This document shows, one piece after another, positions 1-5,579 of a stretch of DNA of 7,060 nt. The stretch is from positions 1 to 7,060 of the forward strand of contig JAUWDQ010000137.1 of NCBI GenBank assembly GCA_030608745.1. Reading direction: 5' to 3'. Position 1 is the stretch's first letter, and every line of letters begins with the position of its first letter. A program made the position numbers and the translations under genes. The notes under the pieces were generated by a model, which searched no databases, had not been told where the DNA came from, and worked only from the letters and a program-made list of their open reading frames with translations. This DNA comes from Pseudomonadota bacterium. Its GTDB lineage: Bacteria; Desulfobacterota; BSN033; WVXP01; G020346125.

Positions 1-219
1 GTTGGTGCGCTCTACATTCTAATACGTTATGGGACAAAGCAGCGCCCAATGCGTTCTTTGCAGTGAAGCGAGCTTTAGAATGGTCAATAATTCTTTTCTG
101 GGAGCGAAAGGGAATTTGGCCAACAGACCAGCGAAGCGAAGGGATAGGGGTGTCCAATTACGGAAGAAAACTGGAAGTGTGGTAACTGAGCTGCCAAGGG
201 ACTGGAGGGAATCTTTTTG
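1..219. other. Leader/intergenic region upstream of the molybdenum hydroxylase genes; no gene recognised
   Basis: No convincing gene was found here. A 63-codon open frame (29-220) ends in a TGA that overlaps the next gene's ATG by one base. Its product is very basic and resembles no family I know, and it has no clear ribosome binding site, so I do not call it. An imperfect stem with one bulged T can form between bases 2-10 and 42-49 (GCGC plus TTGG/CCAA), with a loop of about 31 bases. The window edge hides what precedes it. A strong ribosome binding site, GGAGGGA, lies at 204-210. No clear sigma-70 or sigma-54 promoter was found, so the hydroxylase genes may be read from outside the window or from this leader. 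Confidence 0.4.
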
Positions 220-687
220 ATGAGGCACAAGCTATCCTTTACCCTCAATGGGGATCGTACAGAGGTGGAGATCGAGGCCCACTGGACCCTGCTCCATCTC
301 TTGAGGGATCGTTTCGAATTGACGGGGACGAAGGAGGGATGTGGGAAGGGAGAATGCGGGTCCTGCACGGTGATAGTGGATGGTAAGGCCGTCAATGCCT
401 GTCTCTACCCGGCAGTGGAACTGGAGGGGAGGGAGGTGTTGACCATAGAGGGGCTCACCGACGCGGGGGGGGACCTCCATTCCATCCAGAAGGCCTTTGT
501 GGAGCATGGGGCAGTTCAATGCGGCTTCTGTACACCCGGTATGGTAATGTCGGCCAAGGCCCTTCTGGACGAAAACCTGAAGCCCTCGGAGGAAGAGATC
601 CGGATGGCTATTGCGGGAAATTTCTGTCGATGTACCGGATATATTCAGATCATCGAGGCGATTAAAACCGCCAGCAAGGGGAGATAA
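220..687 (+). CDS. Small [2Fe-2S] subunit of a xanthine dehydrogenase-family molybdenum hydroxylase (CoxS/HcrC type)
   Basis: This is the electron-transfer subunit of a molybdenum hydroxylase, carrying two [2Fe-2S] clusters between the molybdopterin site and the electron acceptor. Numbering from the ATG at 220 (155 residues), the N-terminal plant-ferredoxin-like domain has Cys41, Cys46, Cys49 and Cys61 in the pattern C-x4-C-x2-C-x11-C. The C-terminal four-helix domain has Cys101 and Cys104 in QCGFCTPG and Cys136 and Cys138 in FCRCTGY. All eight ligands are present and the length is normal for the family. A TTG at 217 is also in frame, but ATG 220 sits 9 bases after GGAGGGA (204-210) and is preferred. 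The stop is separated from the next gene's ATG by only 2 bases, so the two are co-transcribed and probably translationally coupled. The substrate cannot be read from this subunit. Confidence 0.96.
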   Translation: MRHKLSFTLNGDRTEVEIEAHWTLLHLLRDRFELTGTKEGCGKGECGSCTVIVDGKAVNACLYPAVELEGREVLTIEGLTDAGGDLHSIQKAFVEHGAVQCGFCTPGMVMSAKALLDENLKPSEEEIRMAIAGNFCRCTGYIQIIEAIKTASKGR

Positions 688-689
688 CG

Positions 690-3038
690 ATGGAGGAATT
701 CGGTAGCGTCGGCAAGAGGATTCCCAAAGGCGATGCTCGGGACAAGGTAACAGGGAGGGCCATGTACATGGATGACCTCAAGGTTCCGGGAATGCTGTAT
801 GGAAAGATCCTCTTTAGCAAATTTCCCCATGCCAAGATCCTCCGCATCGATAGCTCCAAGGCGGAGAAGCTGATGGGCGTGCGTGCGGTGCTGACGGGAA
901 GGGATATTCCTCCCATCCGGTTTGGATTCTTAAAGGATAACGTGCCCCTGAAGTGGGGAAAGGTCCGGTCCTACAGGGACGAAGTGGCCGCCATCGCAGC
1001 CATCGATCCTGATATTGCGGAGGAAGCCATAAACCTCATCGAGGTTGAGTATGAGGCTTTGCCCGGGGTATTCGACCCTAAGGAGGCCATGAGGGAGGGG
1101 GCCCCCTTGGTCCATGAGGTTGATGCAAGGGGCAATTCCATAGAGAGCAACGTGCTGCAACTCCCATGGAAGCTGGTGGCAGGGGACGTGGATAAGGCAA
1201 GGAGTGGGTCGGATTATATCGCGGAGGATCGGCTAAAAGCCACGTGGGTTACCCATGTGTGTATGGGGACCATGGGGATCATTGCGGAATTCGACCTGAG
1301 AAACAACCTCACCGTCTATGCTAATACCCAGATTCCCTACTTGGCCCAAAGGGATTACAGCGATGCCCTGGCCGCCATGGGCCTAAAGGGGAGCAAGGCC
1401 CGCATCATCCAGCCCGCCATAGGCGGGGGCTTTGGGAGCAAATTGGATACCTACGGCCAGGACTATATCGCCATCTTGCTGGCCCATAAAACCCGGAAAC
1501 CGGTAAAGATTCAATTCACCCGTGAAGAGGAATTCTTCGCCACATCACCCCGTCAGCCCGCAATTATCAATATCACCCAGGGCTGTACCAGGGATGGAAA
1601 GCTCACCTTCAGGGATGTCTCCATGATCCTGGACAATGGGGCCTATGCATCGTGGGGTGCGACGACTCCGTCGGTCATGATGATGCCCATCTCATCCCTC
1701 TATAAGGTCCCCAACATCCGTTATATTGCCAGATGCGTTTATACAAATAACACGTGGAGCCAGGCGATGCGGGGATATGGAAACCCCCAGGCCACCTTCG
1801 GCATCGAGTGCAATCTGGACCATTTGGCTGAGATGGCCGGAGTTGACCCTGTGGAGATAAGGCTCATCAATTCTAATACCCCGGGGGAGGTTACCCCCCA
1901 AAGGTTCAAGGTTACCTCCTGCGGCTTGAGAGAGTGCATTGAAAAGGTTGCGGAACGCCTGGACTGGGAGCCGAAGCACGGCAGGCGAGATGGCAGAGGG
2001 GTTGGGATGGCTTCGCTCATCCATGTGGGCGGGGGCGCTCGGGTATATAAGTCGGATGGGTGTGGGACAATCATTAAGGTGGATGACTTTGGGTCAGTTG
2101 ATGTCTTCACGGGAGCCACGGATATCGGCCAGGGATCCGACACCGTCATCGCCCAGGTCGTTGCCGAGGTACTGGGGGTGGGGGTTGAGGATATAAATGT
2201 CGTCGATAACGATACGGAAGTCTGCCCATGGGATGTGGGGGTTCACGCTTCCAGAACTACCTTCGTGGCGTGTAACTCCGCTATTGGCGCGGCCAAGAAG
2301 GTGAAGGAGCAGATTTTGGAACTGGCAGCGGGCTATGTGGAGACACAGAAGGACAAGGATGGTGGCAAACGCGAGATAAAGTTGGATGAGGATCCCAGCA
2401 ACCTAACTATCAAGGATAGGATGGTTTTTTCAAAGAGGGGTCCCGAGACGAAGATCCCCCTGGGGAAGATCCTCCGGGGAAGCCATTATAAGACGAGTGG
2501 GAAGATGGTCATGGCAGAATATTTCTATGATCCCGACAATGAGAACCTGGACCGCGAGTTCAAGGGGAATCTCTCCATGACCTATGCCTACGGTACCCAC
2601 GGGGTGGAGGTGGAGGTAGATCGGGAGACGGGCAAGGTCAAGATCCTCAAATACGTCGCCGCCCACGACGTGGGGCGGGCAATCAACCCCATGCTTTTAG
2701 AAGGGCAAATCTATGGGGCCGTTTGTATGGGTGTAGGGTATGGGTTGACGGAGCAGTTGATCCTGGATAAGGGGGAATGTATGAATCCCAACTTTCGGGA
2801 CTATAAGATCCTGACGGCCAAGGATCTGATACCAGTGGAGCCCATCATCGTAGAGACGCTGGATAGGGATGGTCCCTTTGGGGCAAAGGGGATTGGAGAG
2901 CCTGGTTGCGTCCCTACGGCCCCGGCCATCGTCAATGCCATCTACGATGCCATCGGAGTCAGGATCTACGATCTTCCGATTACTCCGGAGAAAATACTGA
3001 GGGCCCTGAGGGAGAAGGAAGGTAAGAACACTCAGTGA
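690..3038 (+). CDS. Molybdopterin-binding catalytic subunit of a xanthine dehydrogenase-family enzyme (HcrA/XdhA-like)
   Basis: This is the large subunit that binds the molybdenum cofactor and hydroxylates (or reductively dehydroxylates) a carbon centre, usually of an N-heterocycle, purine, aldehyde or aromatic thioester. It has 782 residues, a normal full length. Residues ~15-130 form the aldehyde oxidase/xanthine dehydrogenase a/b hammerhead domain. Cofactor-binding motifs follow: GGGFGSK (245-251), AMRGYGNPQ (359-367) and GATDIGQGSDT (475-485). The catalytic glutamate is Glu737 in GAKGIGEPG (731-739). The active-site loop AMRGYGNPQ lacks the AYRCSFR signature of form I CO dehydrogenase, so that function is excluded. 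The HcrA-like look (DREFKGNLSMTYAYGTHGVE, 621-640) hints at 4-hydroxybenzoyl-CoA reductase relatives, but the substrate is unproven. GGAG in the preceding stop region serves as the ribosome binding site. No FAD subunit gene is visible on either side. YqeC (4719-3883) is a likely maturation partner. Confidence 0.95.
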   Translation: MEEFGSVGKRIPKGDARDKVTGRAMYMDDLKVPGMLYGKILFSKFPHAKILRIDSSKAEKLMGVRAVLTGRDIPPIRFGFLKDNVPLKWGKVRSYRDEVAAIAAIDPDIAEEAINLIEVEYEALPGVFDPKEAMREGAPLVHEVDARGNSIESNVLQLPWKLVAGDVDKARSGSDYIAEDRLKATWVTHVCMGTMGIIAEFDLRNNLTVYANTQIPYLAQRDYSDALAAMGLKGSKARIIQPAIGGGFGSKLDTYGQDYIAILLAHKTRKPVKIQFTREEEFFATSPRQPAIINITQGCTRDGKLTFRDVSMILDNGAYASWGATTPSVMMMPISSLYKVPNIRYIARCVYTNNTWSQAMRGYGNPQATFGIECNLDHLAEMAGVDPVEIRLINSNTPGEVTPQRFKVTSCGLRECIEKVAERLDWEPKHGRRDGRGVGMASLIHVGGGARVYKSDGCGTIIKVDDFGSVDVFTGATDIGQGSDTVIAQVVAEVLGVGVEDINVVDNDTEVCPWDVGVHASRTTFVACNSAIGAAKKVKEQILELAAGYVETQKDKDGGKREIKLDEDPSNLTIKDRMVFSKRGPETKIPLGKILRGSHYKTSGKMVMAEYFYDPDNENLDREFKGNLSMTYAYGTHGVEVEVDRETGKVKILKYVAAHDVGRAINPMLLEGQIYGAVCMGVGYGLTEQLILDKGECMNPNFRDYKILTAKDLIPVEPIIVETLDRDGPFGAKGIGEPGCVPTAPAIVNAIYDAIGVRIYDLPITPEKILRALREKEGKNTQ

Positions 3039-3126
3039 GGAAGGAGACCGAATACAGGGAGGATGAGATCTTCAGCAGGGTTCCTCGGTTTTCTTGTCGG
3101 TGGGCAATGAACCCGGCGGAAGGGTA

Positions 3127-3471
3127 TCATTCATTATGGCAGAGGATTCCATCGAAAATCCTGTAGAGGGTGAAGTACCCCTCCTTCCAACTCTGGATTT
3201 CCGCGAGCGCCTCCCGATCCCTTAAATTCCCACAAATCGAGGCCATTATATTCCCACCTTTGAAGATGACTTTACCGTCTTTCCGGCCATTTTTGATCAT
3301 AAGGGCGATATCGATTTTGCTGAGGGAAATCGATTTGATAACTTGATGGATATCGGCGCAGAGTATTTCCCCGCTGAACCCTTTCCCTTTGGAAGCCGGT
3401 TCGGACTTTGTCATTTCCCTGAGGGGACGATAGGTGCTCTCTTTGGTTTTCGATGGGCTTGCTATGTTCAT
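3127..3471 (-). CDS. Stand-alone DUF4388 domain protein, downstream of a riboswitch-like leader
   Basis: This 114-residue protein consists of a charged linker (1-30) and one domain that I recognise as DUF4388. That domain is often found in PatA-like response regulators and polarity or motility regulators; its biochemical role is not settled. The visible signature is FSGEI (32-36), then HQVIKSISLSKIDIALMI (42-59), the beta hairpin GKVIFKGGNIMAS (66-78) and GNLRDREALAEIQSWKEGYF (81-100), which is the family's typical 'EAL.ell.W..G.F' ending. There is no receiver domain, transmembrane segment or signal peptide, so it is probably cytoplasmic. The ATG at 3471 follows GAGAGGGAAGCC, a reasonable ribosome binding site; Met20 is a weaker alternative. 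The start lies 17 bases downstream of an intrinsic terminator, itself preceded by a cyclic-dinucleotide-type aptamer and a sigma-54 promoter. Expression therefore looks controlled at initiation and by attenuation. It is convergent with the hydroxylase operon. Confidence 0.85.
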   Translation of the reverse strand: MNIASPSKTKESTYRPLREMTKSEPASKGKGFSGEILCADIHQVIKSISLSKIDIALMIKNGRKDGKVIFKGGNIMASICGNLRDREALAEIQSWKEGYFTLYRIFDGILCHNE

Positions 3472-3487
3472 GGCTTCCCTCTCTCAC

Positions 3488-3521
3488 AAAAAAACCGGGC
3501 ATCCTTTTGGGAAAGCCCGGT
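3488..3521 (-). terminator. Intrinsic terminator between aptamer and DUF4388 start codon (expression platform)
   Basis: On the minus strand, the 7-bp stem ACCGGGC (3521-3515) / GCCCGGT (3500-3494) encloses a 14-base loop and is followed at once by a run of T residues (3494-3488). It lies after the aptamer and 17 bases before the ATG of the DUF4388 gene, so it acts on that gene's own leader and does not end an upstream gene. The CCGGG in the last conserved aptamer strand (in 3571-3556) could compete for the terminator's CCCGG arm, giving a plausible switching mechanism. That pairing is inferred by eye. Confidence 0.85.
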
Positions 3522-3552
3522 CTTGTGGACGTACCGATCTTTTCACTATCAT

Positions 3553-3658
3553 GAGCTTCGGCAACCCGGCTGTCCCGTGTTTTCGGGACCCGTGGCTTTC
3601 CCTCCACCTTTGCTTTCGGCGGACGACCCCGCCTTACGACGGGTGTGGCGTTTCGGCT
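3553..3658 (-). ncRNA. GEMM-like (cyclic di-GMP-I / cGAMP class) riboswitch aptamer, unusual 5' half
   Basis: The 3' half reads as a GEMM aptamer. AAAGCCACGGGTC (3599-3587) is followed by a perfect 6-bp hairpin GTCCCG/CGGGAC (3589-3584 with 3577-3572), then AGCCGGGTTGCCGAAG (3571-3556). These match the class's conserved joining strands as I know them. In the 5' half, CCCGTC-GTAA-GGCGGG (3643-3628) forms a 6-bp hairpin with a GNRA loop, as expected for the tetraloop arm. However, some 27 extra bases separate it from the conserved AAAGCC, where only a short joining strand is usual. The GGCGG strand can instead pair with CCGCC (3622-3618), which excludes the first hairpin. A canonical closing P1 was not found. 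The aptamer starts just after the predicted sigma-54 transcription start and ends before an intrinsic terminator, as a riboswitch should. The ligand (c-di-GMP or 3',3'-cGAMP) cannot be told by eye. Confidence 0.68.
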
Positions 3659-3675
3659 TCGTTTGTTACTATATA

Positions 3676-3691
3676 AGCAAGATTCATACCA
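3676..3691 (-). promoter_or_regulatory. Sigma-54 (RpoN) -24/-12 promoter for the riboswitch-DUF4388 transcript
   Basis: The minus strand reads TGGTATGAATCTTGCT, against the consensus TGGCACG-N4-TTGCW. GG (3690-3689) and GC (3678-3677) are separated by exactly 10 bases, the invariant -24/-12 spacing. The predicted start of transcription is near 3665, only a few bases before the aptamer. The placement therefore supports both calls. Activation would need an enhancer-binding protein acting from upstream, that is at higher coordinates. Confidence 0.75.
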
Positions 3692-3710
3692 AAAGTCCAT
3701 AAAGGTTAAA

Positions 3711-3740
3711 ACGCCGTTCCAAAGAATTATGGGAAGGCGT
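3711..3740. promoter_or_regulatory. Imperfect inverted repeat upstream of the sigma-54 promoter, candidate activator site
   Basis: ACGCCGTTCC (3711-3720) and GGGAAGGCGT (3731-3740) form an inverted repeat around a 10-base AT-rich centre, matching through ACGCC/GGCGT and TTCC/GGAA with one bulge. It covers roughly -46 to -75 relative to the predicted sigma-54 start. A related half-site, GCCTTTCC, occurs at 3804-3811. The position and symmetry fit an enhancer-binding-protein site, but no specific regulator can be named and chance is possible. Confidence 0.3.
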
Positions 3741-3882
3741 CTCATGTTTGAAATTTTCCCGTGATTACAACTAATTAGATATTATCCATCCTTAATGAAG
3801 TATGCCTTTCCGGCGAAGGTGAGGAGAATATCGGAAGCACGGTGACATTTTTTGTCCCCAGGAGGCCCGATTATCCCGGCGT
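3741..3882. other. Non-coding spacer between yqeC and the sigma-54 regulated unit
   Basis: No open frame with coding character was seen here on either strand. The segment 3760-3800 is AT-rich and contains the palindrome CTAATTAG (3771-3778), compatible with a bendable region between upstream activator and promoter. A weak hairpin with GACA/TGTC arms and a T-rich loop (about 3842-3859) lies just after the yqeC stop and might assist termination; it lacks a convincing T tract in the right place. Confidence 0.4.
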
Positions 3883-4719
3883 TCATGAATCTACCTTCCT
3901 GGTGAGTACCTCTACCACAGGCCTGTCACGCAGCGCATTTCCCAATACGACCCTCTTTATCTTGGGATGCCCTTTCTCCAGTATCCGCTGAGCCAACTCT
4001 CTCCCCTTTTCAAGCCCCCCGGGAATGTCGGCCTTATTCAAAAAGGGAATGATAGTCGAATGGGAGGGAGTCCCCTTGGCCATTCCCCTTGGATGAATGA
4101 TCAGTTCGGCAATGGCCTCGCCGGTTACCTTCTCCCCCAACGGCAAGCCCGTTAACTCGGAGACGATATGGGGCCGAAAGACCTGGTCCTTCGATAATTC
4201 AACGCCGATGCTATCGATTCCCACTACCACAACCACCAAGGATGTCTTTGAGGGGATGACGGGCTCGTTCTCCCCTGGGGCCTTGAGGGGAAGTCGGGCA
4301 GCCCCATCGGCTTCGACGATGATGTGGTCAACCTCATCTAACGCACCCAGCCGATCGATCAGCTCGGGGCTCACTCCTTTCAGTTTCTTCGTTTCCGGCA
4401 ATCGCCTCTCGACTAAGGTAAAATGCCGATATCGATGGATCAGGCCGGGGATGGTTTGTATGATATCCCCTGCCCCTTCCCTCACCAAGAGGAAGGGGGT
4501 ATCCTTATCGGAGGGTTTAAAGATCTTGGTTGTGGTAGAGGTGATGACATGATTTCCAAGGGCTGCCAATTCCCCTGCTATGGCGAACATCAAGCTGGTC
4601 TTACCCCCAGCCCCGACCAGGCAGATTATCCGATGCCGGTCCAATTCCAGGGCTTCCCTGCAGGTCTCAACGGGGTATTTGACGATCTCTCGAAGATCAA
4701 TTGAGTCTTGATACTGCAA
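3883..4719 (-). CDS. yqeC: YqeC-type putative (selenium-dependent) molybdenum hydroxylase accessory protein
   Basis: This 278-residue protein matches the YqeC family, which genome context links to maturation of molybdenum hydroxylases, especially those with a labile selenium. Its exact reaction is unknown. The P-loop-like VGAGGKTS (35-42) implies nucleotide binding, with TSTTTKI (60-66), EADGAARLPLKAPGE (136-150) and FLNKAD (226-231) as further family motifs. The FLNKAD segment resembles the NKxD guanine-specificity motif of GTPases. There is no signal peptide or membrane segment, so it is cytoplasmic. The start is a TTG at 4719, chosen because GGAGG (4728-4724) lies 4 bases before it and no in-frame ATG is close. 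It follows the ferritin-like gene by 59 bases on the same strand, so co-transcription is likely. The molybdenum hydroxylase at 220-3038 is the obvious candidate client. The family assignment is firm; the selenium link is inferred from family knowledge. Confidence 0.88.
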   Translation of the reverse strand: MQYQDSIDLREIVKYPVETCREALELDRHRIICLVGAGGKTSLMFAIAGELAALGNHVITSTTTKIFKPSDKDTPFLLVREGAGDIIQTIPGLIHRYRHFTLVERRLPETKKLKGVSPELIDRLGALDEVDHIIVEADGAARLPLKAPGENEPVIPSKTSLVVVVVGIDSIGVELSKDQVFRPHIVSELTGLPLGEKVTGEAIAELIIHPRGMAKGTPSHSTIIPFLNKADIPGGLEKGRELAQRILEKGHPKIKRVVLGNALRDRPVVEVLTRKVDS

Positions 4720-4722
4720 GAA

Positions 4723-4728
4723 ACCTCC
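4723..4728 (-). promoter_or_regulatory. Ribosome binding site that fixes the TTG start of yqeC
   Basis: The minus strand has GGAGGT followed by TTC and then TTG. The core GGAGG is 4 bases from the start codon, which is close but workable. It is the only strong Shine-Dalgarno in the 59-base gap after the ferritin-like gene. Confidence 0.65.
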
Positions 4729-4778
4729 GGAAGCGGGCGCGGTTGATCTCGCCCTATGGAAAACCCGGGGCCGGAGTA

Positions 4779-5288
4779 CTAACCGCCCCAGGGCATTTTG
4801 GAGTACGTCTCGGAGAGCTTATCTCGGTACTCACGGAAAAACCGCTCGTGACCCTTTTCCCAACCTGACAGCATCATGAAAGCTTCTTTGGCTTTTCCCC
4901 CGGTTTCATTGGCCATCTTTTCGTAGAACTCGCTCAGATCCTTCTCAATGAGCCAAGCCGTGTTAAAGACCGTCACATCCGGAACCATAGAGCCTTCTAT
5001 ACATTGTTGCAAGAACTCTGATCTGGCGCGCTCGTCGAAATAATTCGTCGGCTCCGGGGCCATGTCTGTATCACTGGGTAGCTCAATGTCCCCCCTCTCT
5101 TTCAGATCGTCCAGAATTTTCCCAATGAAGAGGATGTGTTTCTCTTCTTCCTCGATTAACCGCTTGAATGCGCTCACCGCAGCTCCCAGGCCCATTCGTT
5201 GGAGCGAGTGCTGGAAAAAACTCTTTCCGGTTTCTTCCTGGTTGAGGGCATACTCGAAAATCTTGATCAGATTCTCATGGGCTGACAT
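4779..5288 (-). CDS. Rubrerythrin-like ferritin-fold (di-iron) protein without rubredoxin domain
   Basis: This 169-residue protein is predicted to be a four-helix bundle of the ferritin/rubrerythrin superfamily, which commonly handles peroxide or iron in anaerobes. Candidate di-iron ligands are Glu18 or Glu19 (helix A), Glu48 and His51 in EEEEKH (helix B), Glu115 and Glu120 or Glu123 in IEKDLSEFYEKM (helix C), and Glu144 and His147 in WEKGHERF (helix D). Both ExxH motifs are present. There are no CxxC pairs, so the C-terminal rubredoxin domain of classical rubrerythrin is absent. The frame is open to 5342, but the ATG at 5288 is chosen because AAGGAGGG (5302-5295) lies 6 bases upstream. It lies between a small membrane-protein gene and yqeC on the same strand. 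That placement suggests an oxidative-stress or iron role alongside oxygen-sensitive metalloenzymes, which is inference only. Confidence 0.85.
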   Translation of the reverse strand: MSAHENLIKIFEYALNQEETGKSFFQHSLQRMGLGAAVSAFKRLIEEEEKHILFIGKILDDLKERGDIELPSDTDMAPEPTNYFDERARSEFLQQCIEGSMVPDVTVFNTAWLIEKDLSEFYEKMANETGGKAKEAFMMLSGWEKGHERFFREYRDKLSETYSKMPWGG

Positions 5289-5294
5289 CTTTTT

Positions 5295-5302
5295 CCCTCC
5301 TT
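5295..5302 (-). promoter_or_regulatory. Strong ribosome binding site deciding the ferritin-like gene start
   Basis: AAGGAGGG on the minus strand lies 6 bases before ATG 5288. It would fall inside the coding sequence if the longer frame from 5342 were used, which argues for the shorter 169-residue protein. Confidence 0.75.
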
Positions 5303-5362
5303 CTGAGGTTTGGCGCAGATGCAGCAACAATCCCTTAGACACCCCGAAACATGTGGCATGGC

Positions 5363-5518
5363 TCAGCGCCTCTTGTACCCCAGCCAGATGATATAGACGA
5401 TCATGAAGATGACTGAAACGGTAGCCGGAACGGCCGTCTGCTTGCTGAAAAGCGCCAGGGCCAAAAAGAGGATAAAGTTTCGATTGCGAAACAGCCTTGG
5501 AACCTTATACATCGACAT
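5363..5518 (-). CDS. Small membrane protein (51 residues), unknown function
   Basis: The frame runs from ATG 5518 (or ATG 5512, two codons later) to TGA 5365-5363. An in-frame stop lies three codons before the first ATG, so the frame cannot be longer. The product begins with a basic stretch (MSMYKVPRLFRNRN), then has a short hydrophobic run FILFLALALF (15-24), a polar turn SKQTAVPA, and a clear transmembrane segment VSVIFMIVYIIWLGY (34-48) ending in KRR. The layout looks like a two-helix hairpin or a single-pass inner-membrane peptide. The first part faintly recalls the start of bile acid:Na+ symporter-like proteins, but it is far too short to be one. The ribosome binding site is weak. It lies behind a good minus-strand promoter and 74 bases before the ferritin-like gene, so it may lead that operon. 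The hydrophobic, charge-flanked pattern supports it being real. Confidence 0.5.
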   Translation of the reverse strand: MSMYKVPRLFRNRNFILFLALALFSKQTAVPATVSVIFMIVYIIWLGYKRR

Positions 5519-5579
5519 CTCGTTTCAGTCTCAAGCTCGTTTGCTGAGTTTCATGGAAATTTATCCAAGGAGATTTTCT

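Noticed and set aside
29..220. 63-codon plus-strand frame ending one base into the small-subunit start codon
   Set aside because: It has no ribosome binding site, a very basic composition and no recognisable family. The TGATG overlap alone is weak evidence.
690..3038. Aerobic CO dehydrogenase large subunit (CoxL)
   Set aside because: The active-site loop is AMRGYGNPQ, not the AYRCSFR motif of form I CoxL, and no CoxM-like gene is present in the window.
3078..3114. GGGTTC/GAACCC inverted repeat after the large-subunit stop as a possible terminator
   Set aside because: It has only 6 bp with a 25-base loop and no following T tract on either strand.
3035..3166. 43-residue frame from GTG 3035 overlapping the large-subunit stop (GTGA) and running into the 3' end of the DUF4388 gene on the other strand
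   Set aside because: The overlap arrangement is suggestive of coupling, but the peptide has no recognisable motif, lacks its own good ribosome binding site and overlaps a convergent gene by about 40 bases.
3343..3702. 119-codon plus-strand frame opposite the DUF4388 gene and riboswitch
   Set aside because: It is antisense to better supported features and has no recognisable domain.
3272..3745. 157-codon minus-strand frame across the riboswitch and terminator region
   Set aside because: It reads through the conserved aptamer, terminator and sigma-54 promoter and overlaps the DUF4388 gene; the product is a low-complexity basic protein typical of a translated structured RNA.
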